Below are positions 16,548 to 25,530 of a DNA stretch of 64,000 nucleotides, one piece after another. This DNA is from Achromobacter aloeverae. GTDB lineage: Bacteria; Pseudomonadota; Gammaproteobacteria; Burkholderiales; Burkholderiaceae_B. The notes under the pieces are model-generated. The model saw only the letters and a program-made list of their open reading frames with translations, did not search any database and was not told the DNA's origin. Positions within the stretch are counted from its first letter, which is position 1; every line of letters begins with the position of its first letter. A program made the position numbers and the translations under genes. Location: positions 620,001 through 684,000 of the forward strand of contig NZ_PYAL01000002.1 of NCBI RefSeq assembly GCF_004121055.1, given 5' to 3'.

Positions 16548-17579
16548 ATGACGAATACGGTCCCTTTTCAATTGATCGCCTCCGAGGCCGCGCGGCGGCT
16601 GGGCGTGTCCATCAAGACCCTGAGGCTGTACGAGCAGCATGGGTTGGTGGCGCCCGGCCGTACCGCCGCCGGATACAGGCTGTATGGTCCCGCGGACATG
16701 GCGCGCGCGGGCGAGGTGGCGGCGCTGCGGGCCCTGGGCTTGAGCCTGGCACAGGTGGCCGAGGTGCTGGCCGGCGCGGGCGCAAGCCTGGATGCGGCCT
16801 TGCGCGCGCACGAGGCGGTGCTGGACCGCGAGATCCTGGAGCGCGTCCGCAAGCTGGACAAGCTGCGCGACATGCTATCCGGGCTGGCGCGCGGCACGAT
16901 ACCGACCGATAGCGACCTGGCTGCGGTGCTGCACGGCCGCCGCTGGCCGGGCGCCGCCTTCGCGTTGCCCTGGCCCTGGGCCGGGGAGTGGTTCGCGCTG
17001 GACGACATCCGCCCGCTGAACTATCTCATCGGGTCGCTGGGCAGCGGCAAGACGCGCCTGGCGCAATGCATCGCCGACCACCTGCCGCAGGCGCGCTTCC
17101 TGGGCCTGGACCGGCTGGACGCGGCCAACATGGCGGCGTCGATGGCGCGGCTCCAGGCCGATCCCGCGCTGCGGGCGCGGGTCGAACAGGCCGCCGCCTG
17201 GCTGGCGGGCGAGGGGGCCGAGGCCTCGGACGCCTTGACCGTGCTGCTGGCGGCGATGGAGGCCGACGGCACGGGCGCCCTGGTGGTCGACATGGTGGAA
17301 CAGGACCTGGCCCAGGCCACGCAGGAAGCCCTGGCCGCCTATCTGCGCCAGCGGGCGGCGCTGTTGTCCAGGCCGCTGTTCCTGATGACGCGGTCGTCGT
17401 CCATCCTGGAGTTGGCGGCGGTGGGGCCGGACGAGGCCATCATCCTGTGCCCGGCCAACCACAGCCCGCCCACGCGCGTGGCGCCTTATCCGCGCGCCCC
17501 GGGCTACGAGGCCGTCGCGACCTGCCTGGCGACACCGGAGGTGCGGGCACGCGTCGCCAGGCGGCCCGCCGCCGCCTGA
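16548..17579 (+). CDS. MerR-family regulator fused to P-loop ATPase-like domain
   Basis: 343 residues from ATG 16548 (GAGG six bases upstream); ATG 16530 is an alternative. Residues about 9-75 are a MerR winged helix (EAARRLGVSIKTLRLYEQHG, then AAGYRLYGPADMARAGEVAA). A helical linker follows to about 110. From about 155 there is a nucleotide-binding region: Walker A GSLGSGKT (162-169) and a Walker-B-like ALVVDMVEQD near 245. Ordinary MerR proteins end in a short coiled coil and effector loop, so the roughly 200-residue ATPase-like part is an added domain. Ligand and targets are unknown. It follows the thioesterase-like gene by 60 bp on the same strand. Confidence 0.82.
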   Translation: MTNTVPFQLIASEAARRLGVSIKTLRLYEQHGLVAPGRTAAGYRLYGPADMARAGEVAALRALGLSLAQVAEVLAGAGASLDAALRAHEAVLDREILERVRKLDKLRDMLSGLARGTIPTDSDLAAVLHGRRWPGAAFALPWPWAGEWFALDDIRPLNYLIGSLGSGKTRLAQCIADHLPQARFLGLDRLDAANMAASMARLQADPALRARVEQAAAWLAGEGAEASDALTVLLAAMEADGTGALVVDMVEQDLAQATQEALAAYLRQRAALLSRPLFLMTRSSSILELAAVGPDEAIILCPANHSPPTRVAPYPRAPGYEAVATCLATPEVRARVARRPAAA

Positions 17580-17589
17580 CGCCGGCAAG

Positions 17590-17622
17590 AAAAAACGGCG
17601 CCGCCGGAAGCCGGGGGCGCCG
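17590..17622 (-). terminator. Rho-independent terminator of ugp operon
   Basis: Stem CGGCGCC/GGCGCCG (17616-17622 pairing with 17596-17602) with a 13-bp interior. On the minus strand it is followed by six Ts (17595-17590). It lies 29 bp after the ugpC stop codon, the expected position. Confidence 0.85.
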
Positions 17623-17650
17623 TCATCGCGGGCATGGCTGCCCGTGCCGT

Positions 17651-18739
17651 TCAAGTCCCCTGCGCGCGCTTGCCGCCGTGGGTTTCGAACCAGTGCAGTT
17701 CGTGCCGGCCGTCCGGGCCGATGTTCAACTGGTCGCCGGCCTTGATGACCGCTTCCTGCATCTGCCGGGTCGTGCAGCGCACCACCACCGATGCCTTGCC
17801 GCAACGGCCATGCACCAGTTGCTCGGAACCCAGGGTTTCGACCATCTCCACCTCGACCCGCATGCCGGGCGAATTCAGCACCATGTGCTCGGGCCGCATG
17901 CCCATGATGATGTCGCGGCCGCGCACGGCGCCGGGCACCGCGGTGGGCGGGATGGCCAGGTCCAGGCCATCCTCGGTCTTCAGCGTGCCGTCGCCGTGGG
18001 CGTGGACATTGATCAGGTTCATGGGCGGCGAGCCGATGAAGCTGGCGACGAAGGTGGACGCCGGTTTTTCGAATACTTCCATCGGCGTGCCGATCTGTTC
18101 CGGAATGCCCTTGTTCATGACGATCATGCGATGCGCCAGCGTCATGGCTTCCACCTGGTCGTGGGTCACGTACAGGCTGGTGGTGCCCAGGCGGCGATGC
18201 ATCTTGAGCAGTTCCAGGCGCATGGCCACGCGCAGCTTGGCGTCCAGGTTGGACAGCGGCTCGTCGAACAGGAAGACCTTGGGCTCGCGCACGATGGCGC
18301 GGCCCATGGCCACGCGCTGGCGCTGGCCGCCGGACAGCTGGCGCGGGCGGCGCTCCAGCAGCGGGCCCAGTTCCAGGATCTGCGCGGCGGCCTCGACGCG
18401 CTTGCGGATCTCGTCCTTGGGCATCTTGCGGATCTTCAGGCCGTAGGCCATGTTCTGGAACACGCTCATGTGCGGATACAAGGCGTAGTTCTGGAACACC
18501 ATGGCGATATCGCGCTCGGCCGGCTCCAGGTTGTTGACTACCTTGCCATCGATTTCGATGGTGCCGCTGGTGATTTCCTCCAGGCCGGCCACCATGCGCA
18601 TGAGCGTGGATTTGCCGCAGCCCGACGGCCCGACGATGACGACGAACTCGCCGTCGGCGATGTCCACGTCGATGCCGTGGATGACCGGCACGTTGCCGGC
18701 GTAGGTTTTCTTGACGTTGCGGAAGCTGAGGGTAGCCAT
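17651..18739 (-). CDS. ugpC: sn-glycerol-3-phosphate ABC importer, ATP-binding subunit
   Basis: 362 residues, the usual UgpC length. Walker [10 protein letters not shown] is at 37-45, the signature [16 protein letters not shown] follows near 135, and Walker [13 protein letters not shown] leads to the switch histidine in [10 protein letters not shown]. The carboxy third is the regulatory TOBE/OB domain ([10 protein letters not shown]). MalK/UgpC ATPases are similar across sugar importers; UgpC is preferred because the other three genes of the set are ugp-like. It is last in the ugpBAEC run and is followed by a terminator. Confidence 0.92.
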   Translation of the reverse strand: MATLSFRNVKKTYAGNVPVIHGIDVDIADGEFVVIVGPSGCGKSTLMRMVAGLEEITSGTIEIDGKVVNNLEPAERDIAMVFQNYALYPHMSVFQNMAYGLKIRKMPKDEIRKRVEAAAQILELGPLLERRPRQLSGGQRQRVAMGRAIVREPKVFLFDEPLSNLDAKLRVAMRLELLKMHRRLGTTSLYVTHDQVEAMTLAHRMIVMNKGIPEQIGTPMEVFEKPASTFVASFIGSPPMNLINVHAHGDGTLKTEDGLDLAIPPTAVPGAVRGRDIIMGMRPEHMVLNSPGMRVEVEMVETLGSEQLVHGRCGKASVVVRCTTRQMQEAVIKAGDQLNIGPDGRHELHWFETHGGKRAQGT

Positions 18740-18802
18740 ACGATTGTTCGCTGGGTTGTAGCCTTGTTCAGTGGGGCAGGGGGCGCGGCGGACGCGGGTG
18801 CG

Positions 18803-19654
18803 TCACTTCTCCGTATCGACCAGGCCCTTGACGAACCATTTCTGCATGAGAATCACGACCAGCACGGGCGGCAGCATGGCCAGCATGGCGGTCGCCATGG
18901 TCAGGTTCCATTCGGTCACGCTGTCGCCGCCGCTGACCATGCGCTTGATGCCGATGACCACCGGGTACATGTCTTCCTTGGTGGTGATGAGCAAGGGCCA
19001 CAGGTACTGGTTCCATCCGTAGATGAACTGGATGACGAAGAGCGCGGCGATGCTGGTCTTCGACAACGGCAGCAGCACGTCGCGGAAGAAGCGCATGGGG
19101 CCGGCGCCGTCGATGCGGGCGGCTTCCACCAGTTCGTCCGGCACGGTGAGGAAGAACTGGCGGAACAGGAAGGTGGCGGTGGCCGACGCGATCAGGGGCA
19201 GCGCCAGGCCGGCATAGCTGTTGAGCAGGCCCAGGTCGGCGACGACCTTGTACGTGGGCGCGATGCGCACTTCCACCGGCAGCATCAGCGTGACGAAGAT
19301 CATCCAGAAGAAGAACATGCGGAAGCGGAAGCGGAAGTACACCACCGCGAACGCCGACATCAGCGAAATCACGATCTTGCCGATGGAGATCGACAGCGCC
19401 ATGACAAGGCTGACGTACATCATGCGGCCGACCGGCGCGCCGCTGGAGCCGCCGCCGGAACCGGCGAACAGCGCCTGCATGTAGTTGCTGACCAGGTGCG
19501 AGCCAGGGATCAGCGACATGGGGGCGGACGCCACTTCCTGCGCGGTCTGCGTCGACGCGACGAAAGTGACGTACAGCGGGAATGCCACCACGGCCACGCC
19601 GCAGAGCAGGATTACGTGGGCCAGGACATCCAGCCAGGGACGGCGCTCAACCAT
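18803..19654 (-). CDS. ugpE: Glycerol-3-phosphate ABC importer permease
   Basis: 283 residues with six predicted membrane helices and the ABC-permease EAA loop [20 protein letters not shown] near residue 185, which docks onto the ATPase. It begins [20 protein letters not shown], typical of UgpE. ugpA ends 21 bp upstream and ugpC starts 63 bp downstream, so one transcript is likely. UgpE pairs with UgpA to form the membrane channel. Confidence 0.93.
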   Translation of the reverse strand: MVERRPWLDVLAHVILLCGVAVVAFPLYVTFVASTQTAQEVASAPMSLIPGSHLVSNYMQALFAGSGGGSSGAPVGRMMYVSLVMALSISIGKIVISLMSAFAVVYFRFRFRMFFFWMIFVTLMLPVEVRIAPTYKVVADLGLLNSYAGLALPLIASATATFLFRQFFLTVPDELVEAARIDGAGPMRFFRDVLLPLSKTSIAALFVIQFIYGWNQYLWPLLITTKEDMYPVVIGIKRMVSGGDSVTEWNLTMATAMLAMLPPVLVVILMQKWFVKGLVDTEK

Positions 19655-19675
19655 ATGCCTAATGCCTCGGAAAAA

Positions 19676-20557
19676 TCAGTACTGGACCTTGCGGTCGATG
19701 TAGCGGAACTGGACCACGGTCAGGATCACGACGATGAACATCAGGATCACCGATTGCGCGGCCGACGAACCCAGGTCCAGGCCCACGAAACCGTCGCGGT
19801 ACACCTTGTAGACCAGGATGGACGTGGACGTGCCGGGGCCGCCCTGGGTGGTCGTGTCGATCACCGCGAAGGTATCGAAGAAGGCGTAGATGACGTTCAC
19901 CACCAGCAGGAAGAAGGTGGTAGGCGACAGCAGCGGGAATACGATGGACCAGAAGCGGCGCGCGGGCGACGCGCCATCGATGGCGGCCGCCTCGATCAGC
20001 GAACGCGGAATGGATTGCAGGCCGGCCAGGAAGAACAGGAAGTTGTACGAGATCTGCTTCCACACCGCCGCGATCAGCACCAGGATCATGGCCTGGTTGC
20101 CATTCAGGCGCGGGTTCCAGTCCACGCCCACGTTGCGCAGCGCCACGGCCAGGATGCCCACGGCCGGCGAGAACAGGAACAGCCACAGCACCCCCACCAC
20201 GGCGGGCGCCACGGCGTAGGGCCAGATCAGCAGGGTCTTGTAGACGGCGGCGCCCTTCATCACGCGATCGGCCATGACGGCCAGCAGCAGGGAGACGGCC
20301 AGCCCGACGAAGGCCACCAGGGCCGAGAACACGGCGGTGGTCTTGAAGGAGTTCAGGTAGTCGGTCTGCTTGAACAGATCGATGAAGTTGGCCAGGCCGA
20401 CGAATTCCGACGACAGGCCGAAGGCGTCCTCCAGCCGCAGGGACTGCCACATGGCCTGTCCCGCCGGGAGGAAGAAAAAGACGACGGTGATGATCAACTG
20501 CGGCGCGAGCAGCAGGTAGGGCAGGGTCTTGTGGCCGAATACGACGCGTTTTTCCAT
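19676..20557 (-). CDS. ugpA: Glycerol-3-phosphate ABC importer permease
   Basis: 293 residues from ATG 20557 ([20 protein letters not shown]), which matches the UgpA family start; an open frame extends to 20698 but lacks family similarity and covers a stem-loop. It has six membrane helices and an EAA loop [20 protein letters not shown] near residue 195. The ribosome site is weak. A 299-bp gap separates it from ugpB and contains a strong hairpin, consistent with binding protein and permeases being expressed at different levels. Confidence 0.93.
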   Translation of the reverse strand: MEKRVVFGHKTLPYLLLAPQLIITVVFFFLPAGQAMWQSLRLEDAFGLSSEFVGLANFIDLFKQTDYLNSFKTTAVFSALVAFVGLAVSLLLAVMADRVMKGAAVYKTLLIWPYAVAPAVVGVLWLFLFSPAVGILAVALRNVGVDWNPRLNGNQAMILVLIAAVWKQISYNFLFFLAGLQSIPRSLIEAAAIDGASPARRFWSIVFPLLSPTTFFLLVVNVIYAFFDTFAVIDTTTQGGPGTSTSILVYKVYRDGFVGLDLGSSAAQSVILMFIVVILTVVQFRYIDRKVQY

Positions 20558-20672
20558 GGGGCGAGCTATGCCTTGCCCACGATGCGGGGGCATCGCGCGC
20601 GGGTAACAAACGTGTAATGGCCCTCGCGCGGCGCGTTCGGACCATCGTGTAAGCATCCAGACAAACGACACA

Positions 20673-20705
20673 ATGCGGATTGCCGGGCTCGCCTGCAATC
20701 CGCAT
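20673..20705 (-). promoter_or_regulatory. Stem-loop in ugpB-ugpA gap
   Basis: Perfect 11-bp arms ATGCGGATTGC (20673-20683) and GCAATCCGCAT (20695-20705) with an 11-nt loop. No T-tract follows on the coding strand, so it is more likely an mRNA-stabilising or partial-termination element than a full terminator. The rest of the 299-bp gap (20558-20856) holds only degenerate AGCCCG echoes near 20750-20800. Confidence 0.6.
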
Positions 20706-20856
20706 GGACTCGGTGCATCGCCGGAAACCGGGGGAGGAGGGGGCTTTTGCAGCCCGGTGCTTTATAGCCCGGCTTACAGCCCGACTTGCAGCCCTCTACC
20801 CGCGGTTCCGAACATATCTGTACGCAAGCCGGACCCCTGGGGCCCGGCAAAGCGCG

Positions 20857-22170
20857 CTACTTTACACTTTTTTCGAACTTTTCGAGCAACTCGTTGCCGC
20901 GCTTGGTGGCGTTGGCCAGGCCTTCCTTGGCGCTTTCCTTGCCCGAGACGATGCGCTCGATCTCGGCATCCTCGATTTCGCGGATCTGCGGCAGGAAGCC
21001 CAGGCGCACGCCGCGCGACTGCGCGGTGGTCTCCACGTTCAGTTCCTTGACGCCGACGTCGGTGCCGGGATTCTGGGTGTAGAAACCGGACTTCGCGGTC
21101 AGGTCATAGGCGGCCTTGGTCACCGGCACGTAGCCCGTCTGCTGGTGCCACTTGGCGGCGACTTCCGGGCTGGAAATGAACTTGAAGAACTTGGTCACGC
21201 CCTTGTAGACCGCCGGCGACTTGTTGCCGAATACCCACAGCGAGGCTCCCCCGATGATGGTGTTCTGGGGCGCGCCCTTGACGTCGGCGTAGTAAGGCAC
21301 GGTGGAAGTGCCGAACTGGAACTTGGCGTTCTTGATGATGTTGGCGCGCAGGCCGCTGGAGCCGGTGATCATGGCGCACTTGCCGGAGATGAACAGGGCG
21401 TTGGGATCGTCGCCGCGGCCGCCGTACATGAATTCGCCGTCCTTGGCCAGCTTGGCCAGGAACTCCAGGTGGCGCTGGTGCAGCGGCGAGTCGATGGCCA
21501 GGCGGGCGTCCAGGCCGCCGAAACCGTTGTCCTTGGTGGCGTAGGGGACGTTGTGCCAGGCCGAGAAGGTTTCCAGCTGCACCCACGACGGCCACGAGGT
21601 GGTGTAGCCGCACTCCTGGCCGGCGGCCTTCAGCTTCTTGGTGGCCTCGGCCATTTCCTGCCAGGTCTTGGGCGCCTTTTCGGGGTCCAGGCCGGCCTTC
21701 TTGAAGGCGTCCTTGTTGTAGTACATGACCACGGTCGAGCTATTGAAGGGCATCGACACGAGCTTGCCGTCGGACGAGGAGTAATACCCCGCGACGGCGC
21801 CGATGAAGCCCTTGGGGTCGATCGGGTCGCCGGCTTCCTCGGACATTTGCTGCACCGGCTTGATGGCGCCCTTGGCGTACATCATCGTGGCGGTGCCGAC
21901 TTCGAAGACCTGGAGGATATCGGGGGCGTTGCCGGCGCGGAAGGCGGCGATGCCGGCGTTCATCGACTCGCCGTAGTTGCCTTTGTAGACGGCCTTGACC
22001 ACATAGTCGGACTGGCTCTTGTTGAACTGATCGACCATTTCATTGACACGGTCGCCCAGTGCGCCTTCCATGGAGTGCCAGAACTGGATTTCAGTGGCGG
22101 CATGGGCCGATGATGCGCCGAACGCGGCGATCAGGGCCGCCGCGGCAAGGGCGAGGCGATGGGAGCGCAT
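20857..22170 (-). CDS. ugpB: Glycerol-3-phosphate ABC importer, periplasmic binding protein
   Basis: 437 residues from ATG 22170, preceded by AGGAGG. Signal peptide MRSHRLALAAAALIAAFGAS ends SAHA. The mature part begins ATEIQFWHSMEGALGDRVNE, the UgpB signature, and shows FRAGNAPDILQVFEVGTATM and GYVPVTKAAYDL later. The length equals that of known UgpB proteins. It captures glycerol-3-phosphate or its diesters in the periplasm and hands them to UgpAEC. A candidate Pho box lies about 77 bp upstream, suggesting induction by phosphate starvation. Confidence 0.95.
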   Translation of the reverse strand: MRSHRLALAAAALIAAFGASSAHAATEIQFWHSMEGALGDRVNEMVDQFNKSQSDYVVKAVYKGNYGESMNAGIAAFRAGNAPDILQVFEVGTATMMYAKGAIKPVQQMSEEAGDPIDPKGFIGAVAGYYSSSDGKLVSMPFNSSTVVMYYNKDAFKKAGLDPEKAPKTWQEMAEATKKLKAAGQECGYTTSWPSWVQLETFSAWHNVPYATKDNGFGGLDARLAIDSPLHQRHLEFLAKLAKDGEFMYGGRGDDPNALFISGKCAMITGSSGLRANIIKNAKFQFGTSTVPYYADVKGAPQNTIIGGASLWVFGNKSPAVYKGVTKFFKFISSPEVAAKWHQQTGYVPVTKAAYDLTAKSGFYTQNPGTDVGVKELNVETTAQSRGVRLGFLPQIREIEDAEIERIVSGKESAKEGLANATKRGNELLEKFEKSVK

Positions 22171-22246
22171 GGGTATTCCTCCTAAGTACACGTATGTGCC
22201 GCCTGAGGGTTGTCCTCGGCGAAGCACGACACCATATGAATTGTTT

Positions 22247-22264
22247 GTGACGAACACGTGACTG
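22247..22264 (-). promoter_or_regulatory. Candidate Pho box upstream of ugpB
   Basis: Read on the minus strand: CAGTCAC, four bases, TCGTCAC. These are two direct heptamers with 11-bp periodicity, resembling the PhoB box (CTGTCAT-N4-CTGTCAT). A CATATG -10-like hexamer follows about 9 bp downstream. PhoB control of ugp is established in enterobacteria; here it is inferred. Confidence 0.5.
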
Positions 22265-22358
22265 TTACACCGGTCCGGAGGGCTGTCAAATGCGGAGTCT
22301 CCCTGAGAGAGTGGGCAAGGCAGCCTGCCCCCGCGGCCCGCCGATTACAATTCCGTCC

Positions 22359-23219
22359 ATGAATACGCCATCGACTCCCCCCGCTACGGACCGTAATCTC
22401 CACGTCGCCTTCATCGGCGGCGGCAACATGGCCACCGCCCTGGCCATAGGCATGGCCGGCCGCCTGTGTCCCCCGGGCCAGATCCACGCCATCGATATCA
22501 ATACGGACATCCACGCCGCGTGGCATGCCCGCGGCGCCACGGCCGCCACGGCCCCCGACGAGAAATTGTCGCTGTGCAATGTGTGGTTTTTCGCGGTCAA
22601 GCCGCAGTACATGCGCGAGGCGGTGCAGGCCTGCCGGCCCTGGCTGCGTCCCGGCACGCTGGTGGTCAGCGTGGCCGCCGGCCTGCGCGGCGACGTGCTG
22701 GCCGGCTGGCTGGGCCAGGACGGCCAGCCCTATGGCAAGCTGGTGCGCTGCATGCCCAATACGCCCGCCCTGGTCGGCGCCGGCGTGACCGGCATGCTGG
22801 CGCTGCCCGGCGTCGGCGAGGCCGACCGCGCGCTGGCGCAGGCCATGCTGGGCTCGGTGGGGCAGGTCGTCTGGGTGGATGACGATGCCGCCATCGACGC
22901 CGTAACGGCGCTGTCCGGCAGCGGGCCGGCCTATGTCTTCCGGTTCCTGGAGGCCCTGATCGCGGGCGGCGTGGCGGTGGGCCTGGACGAGGCGCAGGCC
23001 AGGGCGCTGGCGCTGGGCACCTTCGAGGGCGCCGCCAAGCTGGCCCGTGAATCGGCCGAACCGCCTTCGGTCCTGCGCGAGCGGGTCACGTCCAAGGGCG
23101 GCACCACCGCGGCCGCGCTCAAGGTGTTCGACGAGGGCGGCCTGATGACCCTGGTGGCGCGCGCCATGGCCGCCGCGGCCGAGCGTTCGCGGGAGCTGGC
23201 GCGGGAGTTCGGAAAGTGA
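22359..23219 (+). CDS. proC: Pyrroline-5-carboxylate reductase
   Basis: 286 residues starting MNTPSTPPATDRNLHVAFIG; ATG 22359 is chosen because the family homology starts just after it. The Rossmann motif IGGGNMATALAIG lies near residue 20, FFAVKPQ follows near 75, and the family signature near the end runs LRERVTSKGGTTAAALKVF. It reduces 1-pyrroline-5-carboxylate to proline with NAD(P)H, the last step of proline synthesis, in the cytoplasm. It is divergent from ugpB and its stop overlaps the start of the YhhQ-type gene (TGATG). Confidence 0.95.
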   Translation: MNTPSTPPATDRNLHVAFIGGGNMATALAIGMAGRLCPPGQIHAIDINTDIHAAWHARGATAATAPDEKLSLCNVWFFAVKPQYMREAVQACRPWLRPGTLVVSVAAGLRGDVLAGWLGQDGQPYGKLVRCMPNTPALVGAGVTGMLALPGVGEADRALAQAMLGSVGQVVWVDDDAAIDAVTALSGSGPAYVFRFLEALIAGGVAVGLDEAQARALALGTFEGAAKLARESAEPPSVLRERVTSKGGTTAAALKVFDEGGLMTLVARAMAAAAERSRELAREFGK

Positions 23220-23920
23220 TGCGTGAACCGCAAGGGCGCGAGCGCGCGGTTCGCCCCGGCGCGGTGCCGCCGTCCCGCCGCATGTTGGGCCGGTCGGGCA
23301 TGCCGGGCCTGTTGGGGCTGTTCGGGCTGGCGCCCTCCCGCGGCGACCATGGCCGCCCGGCGCGCTTCGAGCGCATGCGCGTGCCGCAGTTCCTGGTGGC
23401 GGTGCTGTGCATGGGCCTGGTGGTGGTAGGGTCCAACGTCCTGGTGCAGATCCCCTTGAATCACTGGCTGACCTGGGGCGGCCTGTCGTATCCGCTGGCC
23501 TTCCTGGTGACGGACGTGCTGAATCGCCGCTTCGGCCCGCTGGCCGCCCGGCGGGTGGCCTGGGTGGGCTTCGCGGCCGCGTTGGCGGCGTCGGTGTGGC
23601 TGGCGTCGCCGCGCATCGCGCTGGCGTCCGGGGTGGCCTATATCTGCGCGCAACTGCTGGATATCCAGGTGTTCGACCGGCTGCGCGACCAGCGCTGGTG
23701 GCGGGCGCCGCTGGTGTCCGGCGTGCTGGGCGCCTTGCTCGATACGGCGCTGTTCTTCAGCGTCGCCTTCGCCGCGACCGGGACGCCGTGGGTGACCTGG
23801 ATGCTGGGCGACGTCGCGGTCAAGCTGGCGGTCAATATCAGCATGTTGGCGCCTTTTCGCGCCCTGATGTGGAACCTGGCGCGCCCCGCCGCTACGAACA
23901 GGACTCCTGCTTCACCCTGA
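23219..23920 (+). CDS. YhhQ/VUT-family transporter (queuosine-precursor type)
   Basis: 233 residues; ATG 23219 shares a base with the proC stop, and a GTG at 23216 is an alternative. A Gly/Arg-rich amino-terminal extension of about 50 residues precedes five or six membrane helices. The VUT/YhhQ pattern is visible in GGLSYPLAFLVTDVLNRRFG and later YICAQLLDIQVFDRLR. E. coli YhhQ imports the queuosine precursors preQ0/preQ1, so that is the likely role. It is followed by a clear terminator, making proC-yhhQ one operon. Confidence 0.85.
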   Translation: MREPQGRERAVRPGAVPPSRRMLGRSGMPGLLGLFGLAPSRGDHGRPARFERMRVPQFLVAVLCMGLVVVGSNVLVQIPLNHWLTWGGLSYPLAFLVTDVLNRRFGPLAARRVAWVGFAAALAASVWLASPRIALASGVAYICAQLLDIQVFDRLRDQRWWRAPLVSGVLGALLDTALFFSVAFAATGTPWVTWMLGDVAVKLAVNISMLAPFRALMWNLARPAATNRTPASP

Positions 23921-23959
23921 GCGTGACGAGGCAGGCGCCAGGGGCGTTCGCAGGAAGGA

Positions 23960-23990
23960 AGGCCCGGGTTGAAATACCCGGGCCTTTTTT
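23960..23990 (+). terminator. Rho-independent terminator after proC-yhhQ
   Basis: Perfect 10-bp stem AGGCCCGGGT/ACCCGGGCCT with a 6-nt loop, then T6 (23985-23990). It ends the proC-yhhQ transcript and insulates the liv genes. Confidence 0.92.
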
Positions 23991-24310
23991 ATCGCCGGCG
24001 CCCAGGGTAAAAGGCCCTCTCGGGCGCGGTAAGCGGCCTAAGCCGCGCGGCGTGGGGGGCTTTTTTGACTTTTTTACGGGAAGACCGTCACAGGGGTGGT
24101 GTTCCCCGGTCCTTGTGCTTGTCCATACATATTCAGACCTGGGGAATACACGCAGTGACAGTCTGACTCCTTGCTTTCAGAATGGCTGCCACGTCGTGTT
24201 TTGCCTCTGAGTTTTGCCCAAGAAGCCGGTGACGCGCGATGCGACGGGGGGACCATCATTCCCGCCCGACGTCCAGTGCCGAGCCGCCTAACCCTCGCGG
24301 AGACCCTCGC
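23991..24310. other. 320-bp leader region upstream of livK
   Basis: No gene seen. It presumably holds the liv promoter and leader. T-rich runs occur near 24061-24075 and a more A/T-rich stretch near 24120-24180. No convincing sigma-70 hexamer pair or recognisable operator could be assigned. Confidence 0.5.
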
Positions 24311-25426
24311 ATGAAGTTGTTGAAACGCGTTACCCCCCTCGCACTGGCCCTGGGGGCCCTTACGCTGGCCGGCGCCGTGCACGCTGCCGATACCATCAAG
24401 ATCGGCATTCCGCAGCCCATGACGGGTCCCAATACCCAATACGGGGACCAGATCCAGGCGGGCGCGCTGACCGCCATCGAAACCATCAACGCCAAAGGCG
24501 GCGTCAAGGGCAAGAAGCTCGAACCCATCCTCATCGACGACGGCTGCGAACCCAAGCAGGCCGTGCCCGCCGCCAACCGGGTGGTGAACTCGGGCGCCAA
24601 GTTCGCCGTCGCCCACGCCTGCTCCGGCGTCACGGTGCCGGCGGTCAACGTCTACGAGCAGGAAGGCATCGTCGGCATCACCCCGGGCGCCACTTCGCCC
24701 CTGGTCACCGATACCATCAAGCCCAAGATGTTCTTCCGCACCATCGGCCGGGACGACCAGCAGGGCCCCTACGCCGCCAACTACATCGCCAAGAACATCA
24801 AGCCCAAGAAGGTCGCCGTCCTGCACGACAAGCAGACCTACGGCTCCGGCGTGGCCACCCAGGTCAAGGACACCCTGGTCAAGGATGGCGTCAACGTCGC
24901 CATCTTCGAAGGCATCAACGTCGGCGACAGCGATTATTCGGCGGTCATCACCAAGCTGAAGTCGCAGGGCGTGGACTTCGTCTACTTCGGCGGCTACCAC
25001 CCGGAACTGGGCCTGCTGCTGCGCCAATCGCGCGAACAGGGCCTGAACGTGCAGTTCATGGGACCGGAAGGCACGGCCAACCAGGACCTGGTGGCCATCG
25101 CCGGACCGGCCATCGCCGGCCTGCTGGTGACGCTGCCGGCGGACTTCACCAAGATGCCGGGCAACGAAGGCATCGTGAAGGCCTTCCATGACAAGAAGCG
25201 CGATCCGGACGGCGCGTTCCAGATGCCCGCCTACGCGGCGGTGCAGTTGATCGCCGACGGCATCGAGGCGGTGGGCGAGGACCCCGTCAAGGTCGCCGAC
25301 TACCTGCACAAGCACAGCTTCAACACGGCCATCGGCAAGGTCGAGTACGACGCCAAGGGCGACTTGAAGAACTTCGAGTTCGCCGTGTTCAAGTGGGACA
25401 AGGACGGCAAGAAGACCCAGCTCTGA
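24311..25426 (+). CDS. livK: Branched-chain amino-acid ABC importer, binding protein
   Basis: 371 residues from ATG 24311 (MKLLKRVTPLALALGALTLA). A signal peptide ends VHAAD, followed by IKIGIPQPMTGPNTQYGD, the LivJ/LivK start. Cysteines in DDGCEPKQAV and AHACSGV, and GITPGATSPLVTD, fit the Leu/Ile/Val-binding family. It delivers leucine, isoleucine, valine or related amino acids to the LivHM channel. A strong hairpin separates it from livH, as is usual when the binding protein is made in excess. Confidence 0.93.
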   Translation: MKLLKRVTPLALALGALTLAGAVHAADTIKIGIPQPMTGPNTQYGDQIQAGALTAIETINAKGGVKGKKLEPILIDDGCEPKQAVPAANRVVNSGAKFAVAHACSGVTVPAVNVYEQEGIVGITPGATSPLVTDTIKPKMFFRTIGRDDQQGPYAANYIAKNIKPKKVAVLHDKQTYGSGVATQVKDTLVKDGVNVAIFEGINVGDSDYSAVITKLKSQGVDFVYFGGYHPELGLLLRQSREQGLNVQFMGPEGTANQDLVAIAGPAIAGLLVTLPADFTKMPGNEGIVKAFHDKKRDPDGAFQMPAYAAVQLIADGIEAVGEDPVKVADYLHKHSFNTAIGKVEYDAKGDLKNFEFAVFKWDKDGKKTQL

Positions 25427-25476
25427 TGACGCGCATCCCCGCCTGGCCGGGGTATCCACCGAAGTAAATCCAGGTT

Positions 25477-25508
25477 TCCGGCTCCGGGGGCGTTTTTCCG
25501 GGGCCGGA
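25477..25508 (+). promoter_or_regulatory. Hairpin between livK and livH
   Basis: Arms TCCGGCTCCGG (25477-25487) and CCGGGGCCGGA (25498-25508) pair with one G-U wobble; the 10-nt loop contains T5. A smaller CCCCG/CGGGG hairpin lies just upstream. With no T-tract after the stem, it looks like an mRNA-processing or partial-attenuation element. Confidence 0.6.
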
Positions 25509-25530
25509 TCTATTTGGAGCATTGGTAATA

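Noticed and set aside
16988-20617. A 1209-codon plus-strand open frame across the ugp genes
   Set aside because: It is antisense to ugpC, ugpE and ugpA, whose families are certain, and its composition (His/Asp/Gln rich) is that of a shadow frame.
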